From assembly GCF_001746295.1 (NCBI RefSeq), contig NZ_MJAH01000018.1, forward strand, positions 62,001 through 126,000: a stretch of DNA of 64,000 nt, given 5' to 3'. Shown here piece by piece: positions 17,031 through 25,628 of the stretch. The notes beneath the pieces are model-generated. The model was not told the DNA's origin. It made no database searches and was given only the letters and a program-made list of their open reading frames with translations. The stretch comes from Streptomyces sp. LUP47B. GTDB taxonomy: Bacteria > Actinomycetota > Actinomycetes > Streptomycetales > Streptomycetaceae. Numbering within the stretch: the stretch's first letter is position 1; the number at the start of each line of letters is the position of its first letter. The position numbers and the translations under genes are program-made.

Positions 17031-18212
17031 ATGCCCTCGCGCGAGCTGCCGTATCCGCTCTTCGACGCGGACAACCACCTCTACGAGACCGAGGAGGCCC
17101 TCACCAAGCACCTGCCCGAGCAGTACGCGGGGGCGATCCGGTACGTCCAGGTCGACGGCCGGACGAAGATCGCCGTCCGGGGTCAGATCAGCGAGTACAT
17201 CCCCAACCCCACCTTCGAGGTCGTCGCGCGGCCCGGTGCCATGGAGGAGTACTTCAAGGTCGGCAACCCCACCGGCAAGACCCGCCGCGAGATATTCGGC
17301 GAACCCATGCGTGCGATCCCGGCCTTCCGCGAACCCGGCCCGCGCCTGGAGCTGATGGACGAACTCGGCATCCAGCGCAGCCTGATGTTCCCGACCCTCG
17401 CGAGCCTGATCGAGGAGCGGATGAAGGACGACCCGGAGCTGATCCACACGGTCATCCACGCGCTCAACCAGTGGCTGCACGAGACCTGGTCCTTCAACTA
17501 CGAGGACCGCATCTTCACCGTCCCGGTCATCACACTCCCGATCGTCGACAAGGCGATCGAGGAGCTGGAATGGGTGGTGGAGCGAGGTGCCCGGGCCATC
17601 CTGGTCCGTCCCGCGCCCGTGCCCGGCCCCGGCGGCATCACCCGCTCGTTCGCCCTGCCGGAGTTCGACCCGTTCTGGGAGCGGGTGGTCCACCACGACC
17701 TGCTCGTCACCCTGCACTCCTCCGACAGCGGCTACTCGGACTATGCCAACGACTGGGAGGGCAACCAACGGGAGTTCCTGCCCTTCAAGCCCAACGCCTT
17801 CCGGCAGATCAACGAGTGGCGGCCGATCGAGGACGCCGTCTCGTCCCTGATCTGCCACGGCGCGCTGAGCCGCTTCCCGGCGCTCAAGGTCGCCGTCATC
17901 GAGAACGGCGCGTCCTGGGTCGAACCGCTGCTCGACCGCCTGGCCGACGTGTACAAGAAGATGCCGCACGAGTTCCCGGAGAACCCGGTCGACGTCTTCA
18001 AGCGCCACATCCACATCAGCCCCTTCTGGGAGGAGGACATGGCCGCGCTCGGCGACCTCATCGGCATCGAGCGGGTCCTGTTCGGGTCCGACTACCCGCA
18101 CCCGGAGGGCCTCGCCGACCCGGTGACCTACGTCGACCACCTGGCGAAGCTGAGCGACGAGGACAAGGCCAAGGTCATGGGCGGCAACCTGGCCCGCCTG
18201 CTCGGCGTATGA
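17031..18212 (+). CDS. Amidohydrolase 2 (ACMSD-like TIM-barrel) family protein
   Basis: A 393-residue metal-dependent hydrolase/decarboxylase of the Amidohydro_2 family. The opening FDADNHLYE supplies the N-terminal acidic/His metal motif; later are LVTLHSSDSGY, SLICHGALSRFPALKVAVIENG and the C-terminal catalytic FGSDYPHPEG. The family contains decarboxylases and ring or lactone hydrolases. Here it is coupled (ATGA) to an acyl-CoA ligase, so it probably makes the acid which that ligase activates. The ATG at 17031 is preferred over GTG 17016 because AAGGAGG lies 5 bp before it. Confidence 0.92.
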   Translation: MPSRELPYPLFDADNHLYETEEALTKHLPEQYAGAIRYVQVDGRTKIAVRGQISEYIPNPTFEVVARPGAMEEYFKVGNPTGKTRREIFGEPMRAIPAFREPGPRLELMDELGIQRSLMFPTLASLIEERMKDDPELIHTVIHALNQWLHETWSFNYEDRIFTVPVITLPIVDKAIEELEWVVERGARAILVRPAPVPGPGGITRSFALPEFDPFWERVVHHDLLVTLHSSDSGYSDYANDWEGNQREFLPFKPNAFRQINEWRPIEDAVSSLICHGALSRFPALKVAVIENGASWVEPLLDRLADVYKKMPHEFPENPVDVFKRHIHISPFWEEDMAALGDLIGIERVLFGSDYPHPEGLADPVTYVDHLAKLSDEDKAKVMGGNLARLLGV

Positions 18213-19687
18213 ACACCGCGAGCGCGGCGGGATGGGCGAGGTGGGGCACCATCCCGCGGATGGCGCTCAGCGCCGCCGAACGCTTCGGTGACGCCGAGGC
18301 GGTCGTGGACGGCTCCACGCGCCTGACCTTCACCGAGCTCGCCGAGCGCATCCGCGGGGCCGCCGGGGCGTATGCCTCGGCGGGCATCGGCAAGGGCGAC
18401 CGCGTGGCCGTCTGGGCGCCCAACTCGGCCGCGTGGATCGTGGCCGCGCTCGGTGCGGTCACCGCGGGCGGCGTCCTGGTGCCGGTCAACACCCGGCTGC
18501 AGGAGCAGGAGGCCGCCGACATCATCGGGCGCAGCGGAGCGAAGCTCGTTCTTGTCCAACAGGGCTTTCTCGGGCGCGAGTTCACCGCGCCGGACGGCAT
18601 CCCGGTGATCGACCTCCGCTCGGACTTCCTGGCGAGCGGATCGCCGTACGACCGCGCATCCCGTCCCGATGACATCGCCGACGTCATCTACACCTCCGGC
18701 ACCACGGGCCGCCCCAAGGGCGTGCTGATGACGCACCGGCAGACGCTGCGCCTGTACGAGGAGTGGTGCCACCTCGCCGATCTGCGCGAGGGCGACCGGT
18801 ATCTGGTCGTCAACCCGTTCTTCCACACGTTCGGCTACAAGGCCGGCATCATCGCCTCGCTGATCCGCGGCGCCACGATCCTCCCCGTGCCGGTCTTCGA
18901 CATGGACCGGGTGGTGGAGCTGGTCCAGCGGGAGAAGATCACGATGCTGCCCGGGCCGCCGACCCTCTACCACTCGCTCCTCGAAGCGGTCGGCAAAGGA
19001 AACGACTTGTCCTCGCTGCGGGCCGCCGTGACGGGAGCCGCCGACATTCCCGTGGAGCTCATCCGGCGCGTGGGTACGCAGCTGCCCTTCCGGTCGATCA
19101 TGACCGGGTACGGGCTGACCGAGGCCGGGACCGTCACCGCCTCACGCCCCGGCGACTCCTTCGAGTCCATCGCCACCACCGTCGGCGCCCCGTGCGACGG
19201 CGTCGAAGTGCGCATCGCCGAGGACTGCGAGGTCCTGGTGCGCGGCTACAGCGTCATGCAGGGCTACCTCGACGACCCGGCGGCCACCGCCGAGGCCGTC
19301 GACGCCGACGGCTGGCTGCACACCGGCGACCTCGGCACGCTCGACGCGGACGGACGGCTGCGGATCGTCGGCCGCAAGAAGGACATGTTCATCGTCGGCG
19401 GATTCAACGCCTACCCGGCCGAGATCGAAGGCTTCCTCCTCGAGCATCCCGCGGTCGCGCAGGCCGCTGTCATCGGGGTGCCGGACGAGCGCCTCGGCCA
19501 GGTGGGCAAGGCGTTCGTCGTCACGCGTTCCCCCGTATCGCAGGAGGACCTGCTCACCTGGAGCCGGGGGCGGATGGCCGGGTACAAGGTGCCCAGATCC
19601 GTTGAGTTCCGGACCGAGCTGCCGTTGAACGGGACCGGGAAGGTCATGAAGGACCAACTGCACATCGCCAAGGGAGGACCGCAGTGA
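18209..19687 (+). CDS. Acyl-CoA synthetase (FadD3-like)
   Basis: A 492-residue AMP-forming ligase with YTSGTTGRPKGVLMTH, GYGLTEAG, HTGDLGTLDADGRL, RKKDMFIVGGFNAYPAEIE and PLNGTGKVMKDQL. The overall pattern recalls FadD3-type ligases that activate cyclic propanoate side chains in actinobacteria, but the exact substrate is inferred only loosely. It is coupled to the amidohydrolase by ATGA and to the next small gene by GTGA. Confidence 0.93.
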   Translation: MNTASAAGWARWGTIPRMALSAAERFGDAEAVVDGSTRLTFTELAERIRGAAGAYASAGIGKGDRVAVWAPNSAAWIVAALGAVTAGGVLVPVNTRLQEQEAADIIGRSGAKLVLVQQGFLGREFTAPDGIPVIDLRSDFLASGSPYDRASRPDDIADVIYTSGTTGRPKGVLMTHRQTLRLYEEWCHLADLREGDRYLVVNPFFHTFGYKAGIIASLIRGATILPVPVFDMDRVVELVQREKITMLPGPPTLYHSLLEAVGKGNDLSSLRAAVTGAADIPVELIRRVGTQLPFRSIMTGYGLTEAGTVTASRPGDSFESIATTVGAPCDGVEVRIAEDCEVLVRGYSVMQGYLDDPAATAEAVDADGWLHTGDLGTLDADGRLRIVGRKKDMFIVGGFNAYPAEIEGFLLEHPAVAQAAVIGVPDERLGQVGKAFVVTRSPVSQEDLLTWSRGRMAGYKVPRSVEFRTELPLNGTGKVMKDQLHIAKGGPQ

Positions 19688-19953
19688 CGACACACGTGGT
19701 CGGGACGACCGGGCGCGGCAATGCCTGCGCCGAGCTCGCCGCTCTCGACGACCAGATCATCGCGCTGCTCGCCCGGCGCCGCGAGCTCGCCCAGGCACTG
19801 CCCATGCCCCCGGGCCCGCGCGCCGTCGACCCCGGCTACACCGGCGCCGTACGCGACACGACCCTGCGCTATGTCGACGGGCTCGGCAGCGGAGGCGAAC
19901 TCGTGGCCCGGTCCGTGCTCGTGCTGTGCCATCCGGACGGCGAGCGGGACTGA
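19684..19953 (+). CDS. Small protein with chorismate-mutase-like N-terminal helix
   Basis: An 89-residue protein starting with GTG in a 4-bp overlap with the ligase stop. Residues about 15-40 (CAELAALDDQIIALLARRR) resemble the first helix of AroQ-type chorismate mutases, where an ExxxIDxxIxxLLxxR pattern lines the active site. The remainder (YTGAVRDTTLRYVDGLG) does not complete an AroQ domain of usual length. A catalytic mutase is therefore doubtful; a small dimeric helical accessory protein is as likely. It is co-translated with a ligase and an acyl-CoA dehydrogenase. Confidence 0.7.
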   Translation: MTTHVVGTTGRGNACAELAALDDQIIALLARRRELAQALPMPPGPRAVDPGYTGAVRDTTLRYVDGLGSGGELVARSVLVLCHPDGERD

Positions 19954-21119
19954 TGGACTTCGAACTCGGCGAACAGCAACGGGACATCCAGGCGGCCGTC
20001 CGCGATCTGGCCCGCACCTACGCTCCGGACTACTGGGCGGACCGCGACGAACACGGCGAATTTCCCTGGGAGTTCTACGACGCCTTCGCCAAGGCCGGCT
20101 GGCTCGGCATCGCCGTCCCCGAGGAGTACGGGGGCGGCGGACTCGGCGTCCTGGAGGCCTCACTGCTCCTGGAGGAGGTCGCGGCATCGGGCGCCGGCAT
20201 GAACGGCTGCTCCACGATGCACCTGACCATCTTCGGCCTCAACGTCCTGGCCAAGCACGGCAGCGAGGCACTCCGCCGTGCCGTACTGCCGCACGCGGCC
20301 ACGGGCGAACTGCATGTGTGCTTCGGCGTCACGGAACCCGATGCGGGCACCGACACCACTCGCATCTCCACCTTCGCGCGCCGCGAAGGCGACCACTACA
20401 TCGTCCACGGCCGCAAGGTGTGGATCACCAAGGCGGGCGACTCACAGAAGATGGTGCTGCTCGCCCGTACGACCCCGCGCGATGAGGTGGCCAAGCCCAC
20501 CCACGGCCTGTCGGTGTTCCTCGCGGACGTCGACCGCAACGCCATGGACATCCGGCCCATCCCGAAGATGGGCCGCAACGCCGTGGCGTCGAACGAGATC
20601 GTGATCGACGGTCTGAAGGTGCCGGTCAGCGCACGGATCGGCGAGGAAGGGCAGGGATTCAGGTATCTCCTTGACGGCCTCAACCCCGAACGGATCCTCC
20701 TCGCCCACGAGGCCCTGGGCCTCGGCCGGGCCGCCCTCGACGCGGCGACCCGTTACGCGAGCGAACGGATCGTCTTCGAGCGGCCGATCGGCCAGAACCA
20801 GGGCATCGCCTTCCCGCTGGCCGAGGCCCTGACCCGCCTCGACGCGGCCCGGCTCATGGCCCGCAACGCCGCCTGGCGCTACGACCGAGGCCTGGACTGC
20901 GGACGCGAGGCCAACATGGCCAAGTTCCTGTGCGCGGACGCCGGCTTCCAGGCCGCGGACCGTGCCGTGCAGACGCTGGGCGGCATGGGATACGCCCGCG
21001 AATACCACGTCGAGCGCTACTTCCGGGAGTCCCGGCTGCTGCGCCTCGCGCCCGTGAGCCAGGAGATGGTGCTCAACTACGTGTCCCAGCACGTGATGGG
21101 GCTGCCCCGGTCGTACTGA
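19953..21119 (+). CDS. Acyl-CoA dehydrogenase
   Basis: A 388-residue FAD-dependent acyl-CoA dehydrogenase with N-terminal alpha domain, middle beta domain motifs FGVTEPDAGTDTTR and VWITKAGDS, and C-terminal QTLGGMGYAREYHVERYFRE. The position where short-chain enzymes carry the EGT catalytic glutamate reads RLAPVSQEM, as in members that place the base elsewhere. It introduces an alpha-beta double bond in an acyl-CoA, presumably the one made by the upstream ligase. The start overlaps the previous stop by 1 bp (TGATG). It is the last gene of the 17031 operon. Confidence 0.94.
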   Translation: MDFELGEQQRDIQAAVRDLARTYAPDYWADRDEHGEFPWEFYDAFAKAGWLGIAVPEEYGGGGLGVLEASLLLEEVAASGAGMNGCSTMHLTIFGLNVLAKHGSEALRRAVLPHAATGELHVCFGVTEPDAGTDTTRISTFARREGDHYIVHGRKVWITKAGDSQKMVLLARTTPRDEVAKPTHGLSVFLADVDRNAMDIRPIPKMGRNAVASNEIVIDGLKVPVSARIGEEGQGFRYLLDGLNPERILLAHEALGLGRAALDAATRYASERIVFERPIGQNQGIAFPLAEALTRLDAARLMARNAAWRYDRGLDCGREANMAKFLCADAGFQAADRAVQTLGGMGYAREYHVERYFRESRLLRLAPVSQEMVLNYVSQHVMGLPRSY

Positions 21120-21222
21120 GGGTCAGGCCCGGACTCGCATCTGTCGCCGGTGTCCATCTGCCACCGGCGTCAATGACTCTCGGGGCAATCGACCACGGAG
21201 TCGGTCCCGGCCACCGTGGTGT

Positions 21223-21572
21223 CATGGCCTGGGACCCAACCCGCCCCGCCGACTTCCTGGCCGCCATGCCGTTCGCCAACGGACTGGGAATCGACATCAC
21301 GGGGGCGACCGTCGAGCGCGCGAGCGGCACCCTGTCCTGGTCCTCCGACCAGTGCACGTCCGGCGCGCCGCTCCCCGGCGGTGTGCTGATGACTCTCGCG
21401 GACACGGTCGGCGCCGTGTGCGCCTACCTGAATCTGCCGCAGGGTGCCGACACTTCGACCGTCGAGTTGAGGCAGTGGCCCGCCCTCTGCACATCGGGCG
21501 ATCCTTCATCGTCGTACAGACCGATGTGTTCGAGGTGGCGCACGCGCTGACGCCCGGGCGACGTTCACCTCT
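21223..21572 (+). pseudogene. Truncated PaaI-type hotdog thioesterase remnant
   Basis: The reading begins with MAWDPTRPADFLAAMPFANGL and contains the hotdog-fold core PLPGGVLMTLADTVGAVC as in PaaI/YbdF thioesterases (SGA replaces the usual HGG). After TSTVE about a dozen codons are missing and the frame shifts; the next frame continues with ARPLHIGRSFIVVQTDVFE and then loses similarity just before the left hairpin of the TnpB element. The gene therefore has an internal deletion, a frameshift and a lost 3' end. It followed the acyl-CoA dehydrogenase, so it may once have released the CoA product of that operon. Confidence 0.75.
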
Positions 21573-21582
21573 TGCGAGGAGG

Positions 21583-21668
21583 CCCCGGCGTTCACGCCGG
21601 GGAGGAATTGCATCCGAGGGGGCGCGACGCGGAGCGTCGCTGCATCCGGTTCAGGGCGCGGAGCGCCC
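21583..21668. repeat. Three hairpins at the left end of the TnpB element
   Basis: Hairpin 1: CCCCGGCG/CGCCGGGG at 21583-21602 with loop TTCA. Hairpin 2: GCGACGC/GCGTCGC at 21624-21640 with loop GGA. Hairpin 3: GGGCGC/GCGCCC at 21654-21668 with loop GGA. TGCATCCG occurs before hairpins 2 and 3 (21609 and 21641), 32 bp apart, so the two GGA-loop hairpins form a diverged direct repeat. They may be the left-end recognition structures. Confidence 0.6.
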
Positions 21669-21833
21669 GTACCGCTGCCGACATCACCGAGGTGATGCGA
21701 ACGCGTGTGCCTGTGATCGCTGGTGGGGGTGGTGGTTGCGGGATGGGGGTGCGTTTGTGCGGCTGTCGTACGTATGGCCCTTCGGAAGGTAGGGGACGGC
21801 ACGGGGTTCCGGCCGGAGCCATGAGGGGGCGAG

Positions 21834-23054
21834 ATGGCGGAGGCGAAGGCGGCTGCGGAGGCCGGGCATGCCCGATACACCTACCGGCTGCGCGTGTCGG
21901 CCACAGCCCGCACCGCCCTGGCGGCGGAGTGGGGCCGATGCCGCTGGGTGTGGAACGAATGTGCTGCCAAGTCCACGGCCGTACACCTGCACAACAAGGC
22001 CACCGGCCAGAAGGCCACGTGCGGCCCGGCTCAGCTCGACCGGATGCTGACCGAGGCCCGTGCCCGTACGCCGTGGCTGCGTGCGGGCTCGTCGGTTGTC
22101 CAGCAGCAGGTCATCCGTGACTTCGGCCGTTCCCGCGCCAAGGCGCACAAGGACATCCAAGAGCGCCTGCCGATGGCGCGCCGGGCCGGGATGCCCACGT
22201 ACATGAAGAAGCACGAAGCGCTGCCGACGCTCAACTACACGCGGCGCGGTTTCCGGTTGAAGGACGGCCGGCTGCATCTGGCGGGCGGCATCGTCGTGGC
22301 GGTGGTGTGGTCGCGGGAACTGCCGGCTGAGCCGTCCTCGGTGCGCGTGTACCAGGACAGTCTCGGGCACTGGTACGGCTCGTTCGTCGTACCCGCCCAG
22401 GTCCAGCCCCTGCCGCAGACCGGCCACACGGTCGGCGTCGACTGGGGCGTGAAGGAGACCGCGACCACCACGTCCGACGCGCACGACCTGCCGCACGCCG
22501 AGTACGGCAAGAAGGCTCAGACCAGGCTGACGCGGTACGACCGGATGATGGCCCGCCGCAAGCCGAAGAAGGGACAACCGGCATCGAAGGCCTACCGCGA
22601 GGCGAAGAGACTGCGGGCGAAGGCGTACAAGAAGGTCGCCAGGCAGCGTGCGGACACCGGCCGCAAGTGGGCCAAGAAGGTGGTCCGCGACCACGACGCC
22701 ATCGCGGTCGAGGACTTCCGTCCGAAGTTCCTGGCCAAGACGACGATGGCCCGCAAGGCCGCGGACGCCGCCATCGGCGCCACCAAGGCCGCTCTGATCG
22801 AGATGGGTCGCAAGCACGGGCGGGACATCCGCCTGGTCCATCCCGCGCACACCACGATGGACTGCGCGCATTGTGATGCGAGAGCCAAGCATCGCCTGCC
22901 GCTGGGTGAGCGCACCTACACCTGCACCGCGTGCGGAGCCGTGTCCCCACGGGACAAGAACTCCGCCCGCGTGATGCTCGTCCGGGCTGGTCTCAACCCG
23001 GCTGGTGCTGATGGCGCAAGACCTCCTGGAGCGCAGCTCCAGGAGGCAGCCTGA
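21834..23054 (+). CDS. tnpB: TnpB-family RNA-guided nuclease (IS200/IS605 OrfB)
   Basis: A 406-residue TnpB. The RuvC catalytic acids are seen in GVDWGVKETAT, AVEDFRPKFL and PRDKNSARVML. The zinc finger CAHC...CTAC lies between the second and third. N-terminal WNECAAKS and the middle basic helix are also typical. TnpB proteins are programmable nucleases guided by an RNA from the element's right end. All catalytic residues are intact. The start codon is approximate. The 3' end of the gene contains a perfect 10-bp hairpin that may belong to the guide RNA. Confidence 0.93.
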   Translation: MAEAKAAAEAGHARYTYRLRVSATARTALAAEWGRCRWVWNECAAKSTAVHLHNKATGQKATCGPAQLDRMLTEARARTPWLRAGSSVVQQQVIRDFGRSRAKAHKDIQERLPMARRAGMPTYMKKHEALPTLNYTRRGFRLKDGRLHLAGGIVVAVVWSRELPAEPSSVRVYQDSLGHWYGSFVVPAQVQPLPQTGHTVGVDWGVKETATTTSDAHDLPHAEYGKKAQTRLTRYDRMMARRKPKKGQPASKAYREAKRLRAKAYKKVARQRADTGRKWAKKVVRDHDAIAVEDFRPKFLAKTTMARKAADAAIGATKAALIEMGRKHGRDIRLVHPAHTTMDCAHCDARAKHRLPLGERTYTCTACGAVSPRDKNSARVMLVRAGLNPAGADGARPPGAQLQEAA

Positions 23055-23090
23055 GCCAGGAATCCCCTTCCCATCAGGGAGGGGAGGATT
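23022..23090 (+). ncRNA. Candidate reRNA/omegaRNA 3' part and right end of the TnpB element
   Basis: CCTCCTGGAG at 23022-23031 pairs perfectly with CTCCAGGAGG at 23037-23046 inside the last codons of tnpB. A second imperfect stem at about 23060-23090 ends in GGGGAGGATT. In IS605 elements the guide RNA overlaps the tnpB 3' end and runs into the right end, with the guide taken from the flanking DNA. The assignment follows from that family knowledge; the RNA itself is not proven. The guide would start near 23095, inside the 3' end of the KshB-like gene. Confidence 0.5.
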
Positions 23091-24127
23091 CAATCGTACT
23101 CGACCGTCACCGACGGCGTTTCGGGTACCCCCTGGCAGGTGAGCACATAGCCCTCCGCCACCTCGTCGTCCTCCAGTACGTCATTCACTCGCATGCGCAC
23201 CGACCCTTCGGTGACCTTTGCCATGCACGTGGCACAGTTTCCGGCCTCGCAGGAGAACGGTGGGGTCAGGCCCGCTCGGCGGGCGGTCTGCAGCAGCGTC
23301 TCGCCGGGGTGGGCGGGCACCGCGACCCGTTGGTTGCCCAGACGGATCGATATGGTCCCCGGCGCCGCGGCCGTCGGAGCGGGCGGGGCGGGCGGGGTGG
23401 CCGTCGCGGTCGGAGCGGCGGCAGGAGCTGCCGCGCCGAACCGTTCGCTGAACAACTTTCCGCCGCCCGGAAGCGCCGACTCGACGAGTTCCATGAAGGG
23501 CTCGGGGCCGCACACGTACACGTCCGCGTCCCCGTCCGCACCCACGAACTCCTTGACCCGGGCCTGATCCAACAGGCCCTGATCCGCGTCCAGATGACGT
23601 ACGACTGTGAGCCTTCCAGGATAGCGCAGCACCAGCTCGTCGAGGGCCGAGGCGAAGATCATCGCGGACCGCGTACGGTCGGCGCACAGCAGCCTGACTT
23701 TGCGCCGCGTACCGGCGAGTGCGCTCTTGGCCAGCGAGAACACGGGCGTGAGGCCGCTGCCGCCGGCGAATCCGAGCAGCGGAACCTCGGTCTCGCGCAG
23801 GCAGAACCGCCCCCGGGGCTGGGTGAGTTCGAGCTTGTCGCCTTCGCGTGCGTGGTCGCGCAGCCAGTTCGAGACCTTGCCGCCCGGCACCCGCTTCACC
23901 GTGGTCATCAGCTCGCCGTCCGTCTCCGGCGCACTCGACATCGAGTACGAGCGCAGCAGGTGCCGCCCGTCCACCCGCACGCGGAACGTGCAGAACTGCC
24001 CTGCGCGGTAGGAGAAATCGCCACTGTGCGGACGGAGCGTGTACGTGGTGGTGTCGGCGGTTTCCCGGACGATCCGGGTGATCGTCGCGCGGTGGAAGGC
24101 AGCAGGCGCGGGCGAGGGGGTCGGCAC
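23090..24127 (-). CDS. Oxygenase reductase with FAD, NAD and plant-type [2Fe-2S] domains (KshB/PaaE-like)
   Basis: A 345-residue electron-transfer flavoprotein. Domain order: FAD domain with RSYSMSS (about residue 60), NAD-binding region GFAGGSGLTPVFS and CGPEPFME, an Ala/Pro linker (about 228-255), then a C-terminal ferredoxin domain CEAGNCATCMAK plus a distal Cys in LTCQG. This matches reductases such as KshB and PaaE that feed Rieske or P450 oxygenases. It is the only oxygenase reductase in the window, so it probably serves the Rieske protein at 8413 or the P450 ferredoxins. It is divergent from the ligase at 24204. The stop codon touches the TnpB element. Confidence 0.94.
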   Translation of the reverse strand: MPTPSPAPAAFHRATITRIVRETADTTTYTLRPHSGDFSYRAGQFCTFRVRVDGRHLLRSYSMSSAPETDGELMTTVKRVPGGKVSNWLRDHAREGDKLELTQPRGRFCLRETEVPLLGFAGGSGLTPVFSLAKSALAGTRRKVRLLCADRTRSAMIFASALDELVLRYPGRLTVVRHLDADQGLLDQARVKEFVGADGDADVYVCGPEPFMELVESALPGGGKLFSERFGAAAPAAAPTATATPPAPPAPTAAAPGTISIRLGNQRVAVPAHPGETLLQTARRAGLTPPFSCEAGNCATCMAKVTEGSVRMRVNDVLEDDEVAEGYVLTCQGVPETPSVTVEYD

Positions 24128-24142
24128 GGGCGGCCTCCTTCT

Positions 24143-24179
24143 GGTATGAAAGTTCTATCTCTTCGAGAATAACGTTCTC
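24143..24179. promoter_or_regulatory. 15-bp palindromic operator with second half-conserved copy, divergent promoter
   Basis: The main copy GAGAATAACGTTCTC is at 24165-24179. Exactly 22 bp upstream, 24143-24157 reads GGTATGAAAGTTCTA, in which only the right half is conserved. The pair sits between the reductase start (24127) and the ligase start (24204), and could control both directions. Confidence 0.75.
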
Positions 24180-24203
24180 GCAGTCGAGATGGGAGCCTCT
24201 CAC

Positions 24204-25628
24204 ATGCAGACGTCCGGCGCGCAGGATGAGGCGGCCCTGGCCTTCGAGGAGGAGACGTACAGCCGCGGCCGGCTCGAGTCCCTCGCCGGCTCACTCGCCG
24301 CGACCCTGGTACGCCGAGGGGTGCGCGCGGGGGAGCGGGTGGCACTCATGTCCTCGAACCGGCCGGAGTTCGTGGTGGCCGTCCATGCCGTGTGGAAGGC
24401 GGGAGCCGCGGTCGTCCTCATCAGCCCGGCGTGGAAGAGGACCGAGGTCGAGCATGTCCTGGCGGTCACCCGCCCCGCCGACGCGCTCGGCGACCAGCAG
24501 GTGCTCGCCGACCTGATGCCCATGCTGCACCTGGACGAGGTGACCCTTACCGGTGACGGCGCGGGGACGTTCTCCCCGCCCGATCCAGCAGCCGATGCCA
24601 TCCTCGTCTTCAGCTCGGGCACGACCGGACTGCCGAAGGCCGTACGCCACACCCATGCGTCGTTCGCCGCGGCGACAAGGCACTGGACGGACGCCCTCCA
24701 ACTCACCGGGCAGGACCGCCTCCAGGTGACCACCCCGCCCTCGCACATCCTCGGCCTGCTCAACATCGAGACGGCGCTCGCCGCCGGTGCATGGGTGCGG
24801 CTGCATCGCCGCTTCGATCTGAACCGGGTCCTCGAACGGATCGAGAAGGACCGGATCACCGTCGAGATGGCCGTCGCGCCGATCGTCCTGGCCATGGCGA
24901 GGCACCCGGACCTGGAGTCTTACGACCTGTCCTCGCTGCGGTTCATCATGTGGGGCGCGACACCCGTGACGGCCGGCATAGCCGAGGAGGTCACCCGCCG
25001 TACGGGGGTCGGCTGGGTGCCCGCCTACGGGGCGAGCGAACTGCCCGTCATCGCCTGCAATCCCCTTCAGGGCGCGCGGCTCGACAGCGTGGGGCGGGCG
25101 GTGCCCGGCGTGCGGGTGCGGGTCACCGACCTGGAGACGGGACGCGTCCTCGGGGTCGGCGAGACCGGCGAGATCGAGCTCAAATCGCCGTCCCTGATGG
25201 CGGGTTACCTGCCCGCCGAAGCGACCCGCGAGGCCTTCCGGGGCGGCTGGTACCGCACCGGTGACGTCGGGCGCGTCGACGCCGACGGCTGGCTGTACCT
25301 CACGGACCGCTCCAAGGAGATGATCAAAGTCCAAGGCTTCCAGGTTGCGCCGGCCGAGGTCGAAGGCGTGCTCCTCGGCCATCAGGCCGTGGCCGACTGC
25401 GCCGTCTACGGCGTATCCGGCGATGAGGGTTCGGAGTCCGTGATCGCCGCCGTCTCCACGCGCGCACCGGTGACGCAGGGCGACCTGATCGCCTACGTCG
25501 GCGAACGCCTGGCCACCTACAAACGGCCGCACGAGGTCGTGTTCGTGGACGAGATACCCCGCCTTCCGTCAGGGAAGGTCCTGCGCCGAGTGCTGAGGGA
25601 GCGTCATGGACGCACGGCTGACCAGTGA
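24204..25628 (+). CDS. Acyl-CoA synthetase (AMP-forming)
   Basis: A 474-residue ligase, short at its N-terminus for the family. Motifs are VFSSGTTGLPKAVRHTH, PAYGASELP, GWYRTGDVGRVDADGWL, TDRSKEMIKVQGFQVAPAEVE and PRLPSGKVLRR. The AMP motif has PKAV in place of PKGV. ATG 24204 is preferred because GGGAG lies 8 bp before it; ATG 24189 would add five residues. It heads an operon with two acyl-CoA dehydrogenases and a hydratase, a complete activation-dehydrogenation-hydration module. Its stop lies 23 bp inside the next gene. Confidence 0.94.
   Translation: MQTSGAQDEAALAFEEETYSRGRLESLAGSLAATLVRRGVRAGERVALMSSNRPEFVVAVHAVWKAGAAVVLISPAWKRTEVEHVLAVTRPADALGDQQVLADLMPMLHLDEVTLTGDGAGTFSPPDPAADAILVFSSGTTGLPKAVRHTHASFAAATRHWTDALQLTGQDRLQVTTPPSHILGLLNIETALAAGAWVRLHRRFDLNRVLERIEKDRITVEMAVAPIVLAMARHPDLESYDLSSLRFIMWGATPVTAGIAEEVTRRTGVGWVPAYGASELPVIACNPLQGARLDSVGRAVPGVRVRVTDLETGRVLGVGETGEIELKSPSLMAGYLPAEATREAFRGGWYRTGDVGRVDADGWLYLTDRSKEMIKVQGFQVAPAEVEGVLLGHQAVADCAVYGVSGDEGSESVIAAVSTRAPVTQGDLIAYVGERLATYKRPHEVVFVDEIPRLPSGKVLRRVLRERHGRTADQ

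Larger units (their letters stand above)
21575..23095 (+). mobile_element. IS200/IS605-type element with tnpB only
   Basis: A tnpB gene is flanked by subterminal hairpins. On the left a perfect 8-bp stem with TTCA loop is followed by GGGGAGGAATTG; on the right an imperfect stem is followed by GGGGAGGATTCA. No tnpA (Y1 transposase) is present, so it is a tnpB-only derivative that would need a TnpA in trans. The left end abuts the broken thioesterase and the right end touches the stop codon of the KshB-like gene. Exact ends are estimated, because IS605 elements have no terminal inverted repeats or target duplication. Confidence 0.7.

Noticed and set aside
21583..21668. CRISPR-like or tRNA-like structure from the regularly spaced hairpins
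   Set aside because: Only two repeats with 32-bp spacing and no spacer pattern; no tRNA cloverleaf. The position fits the end of the TnpB element.
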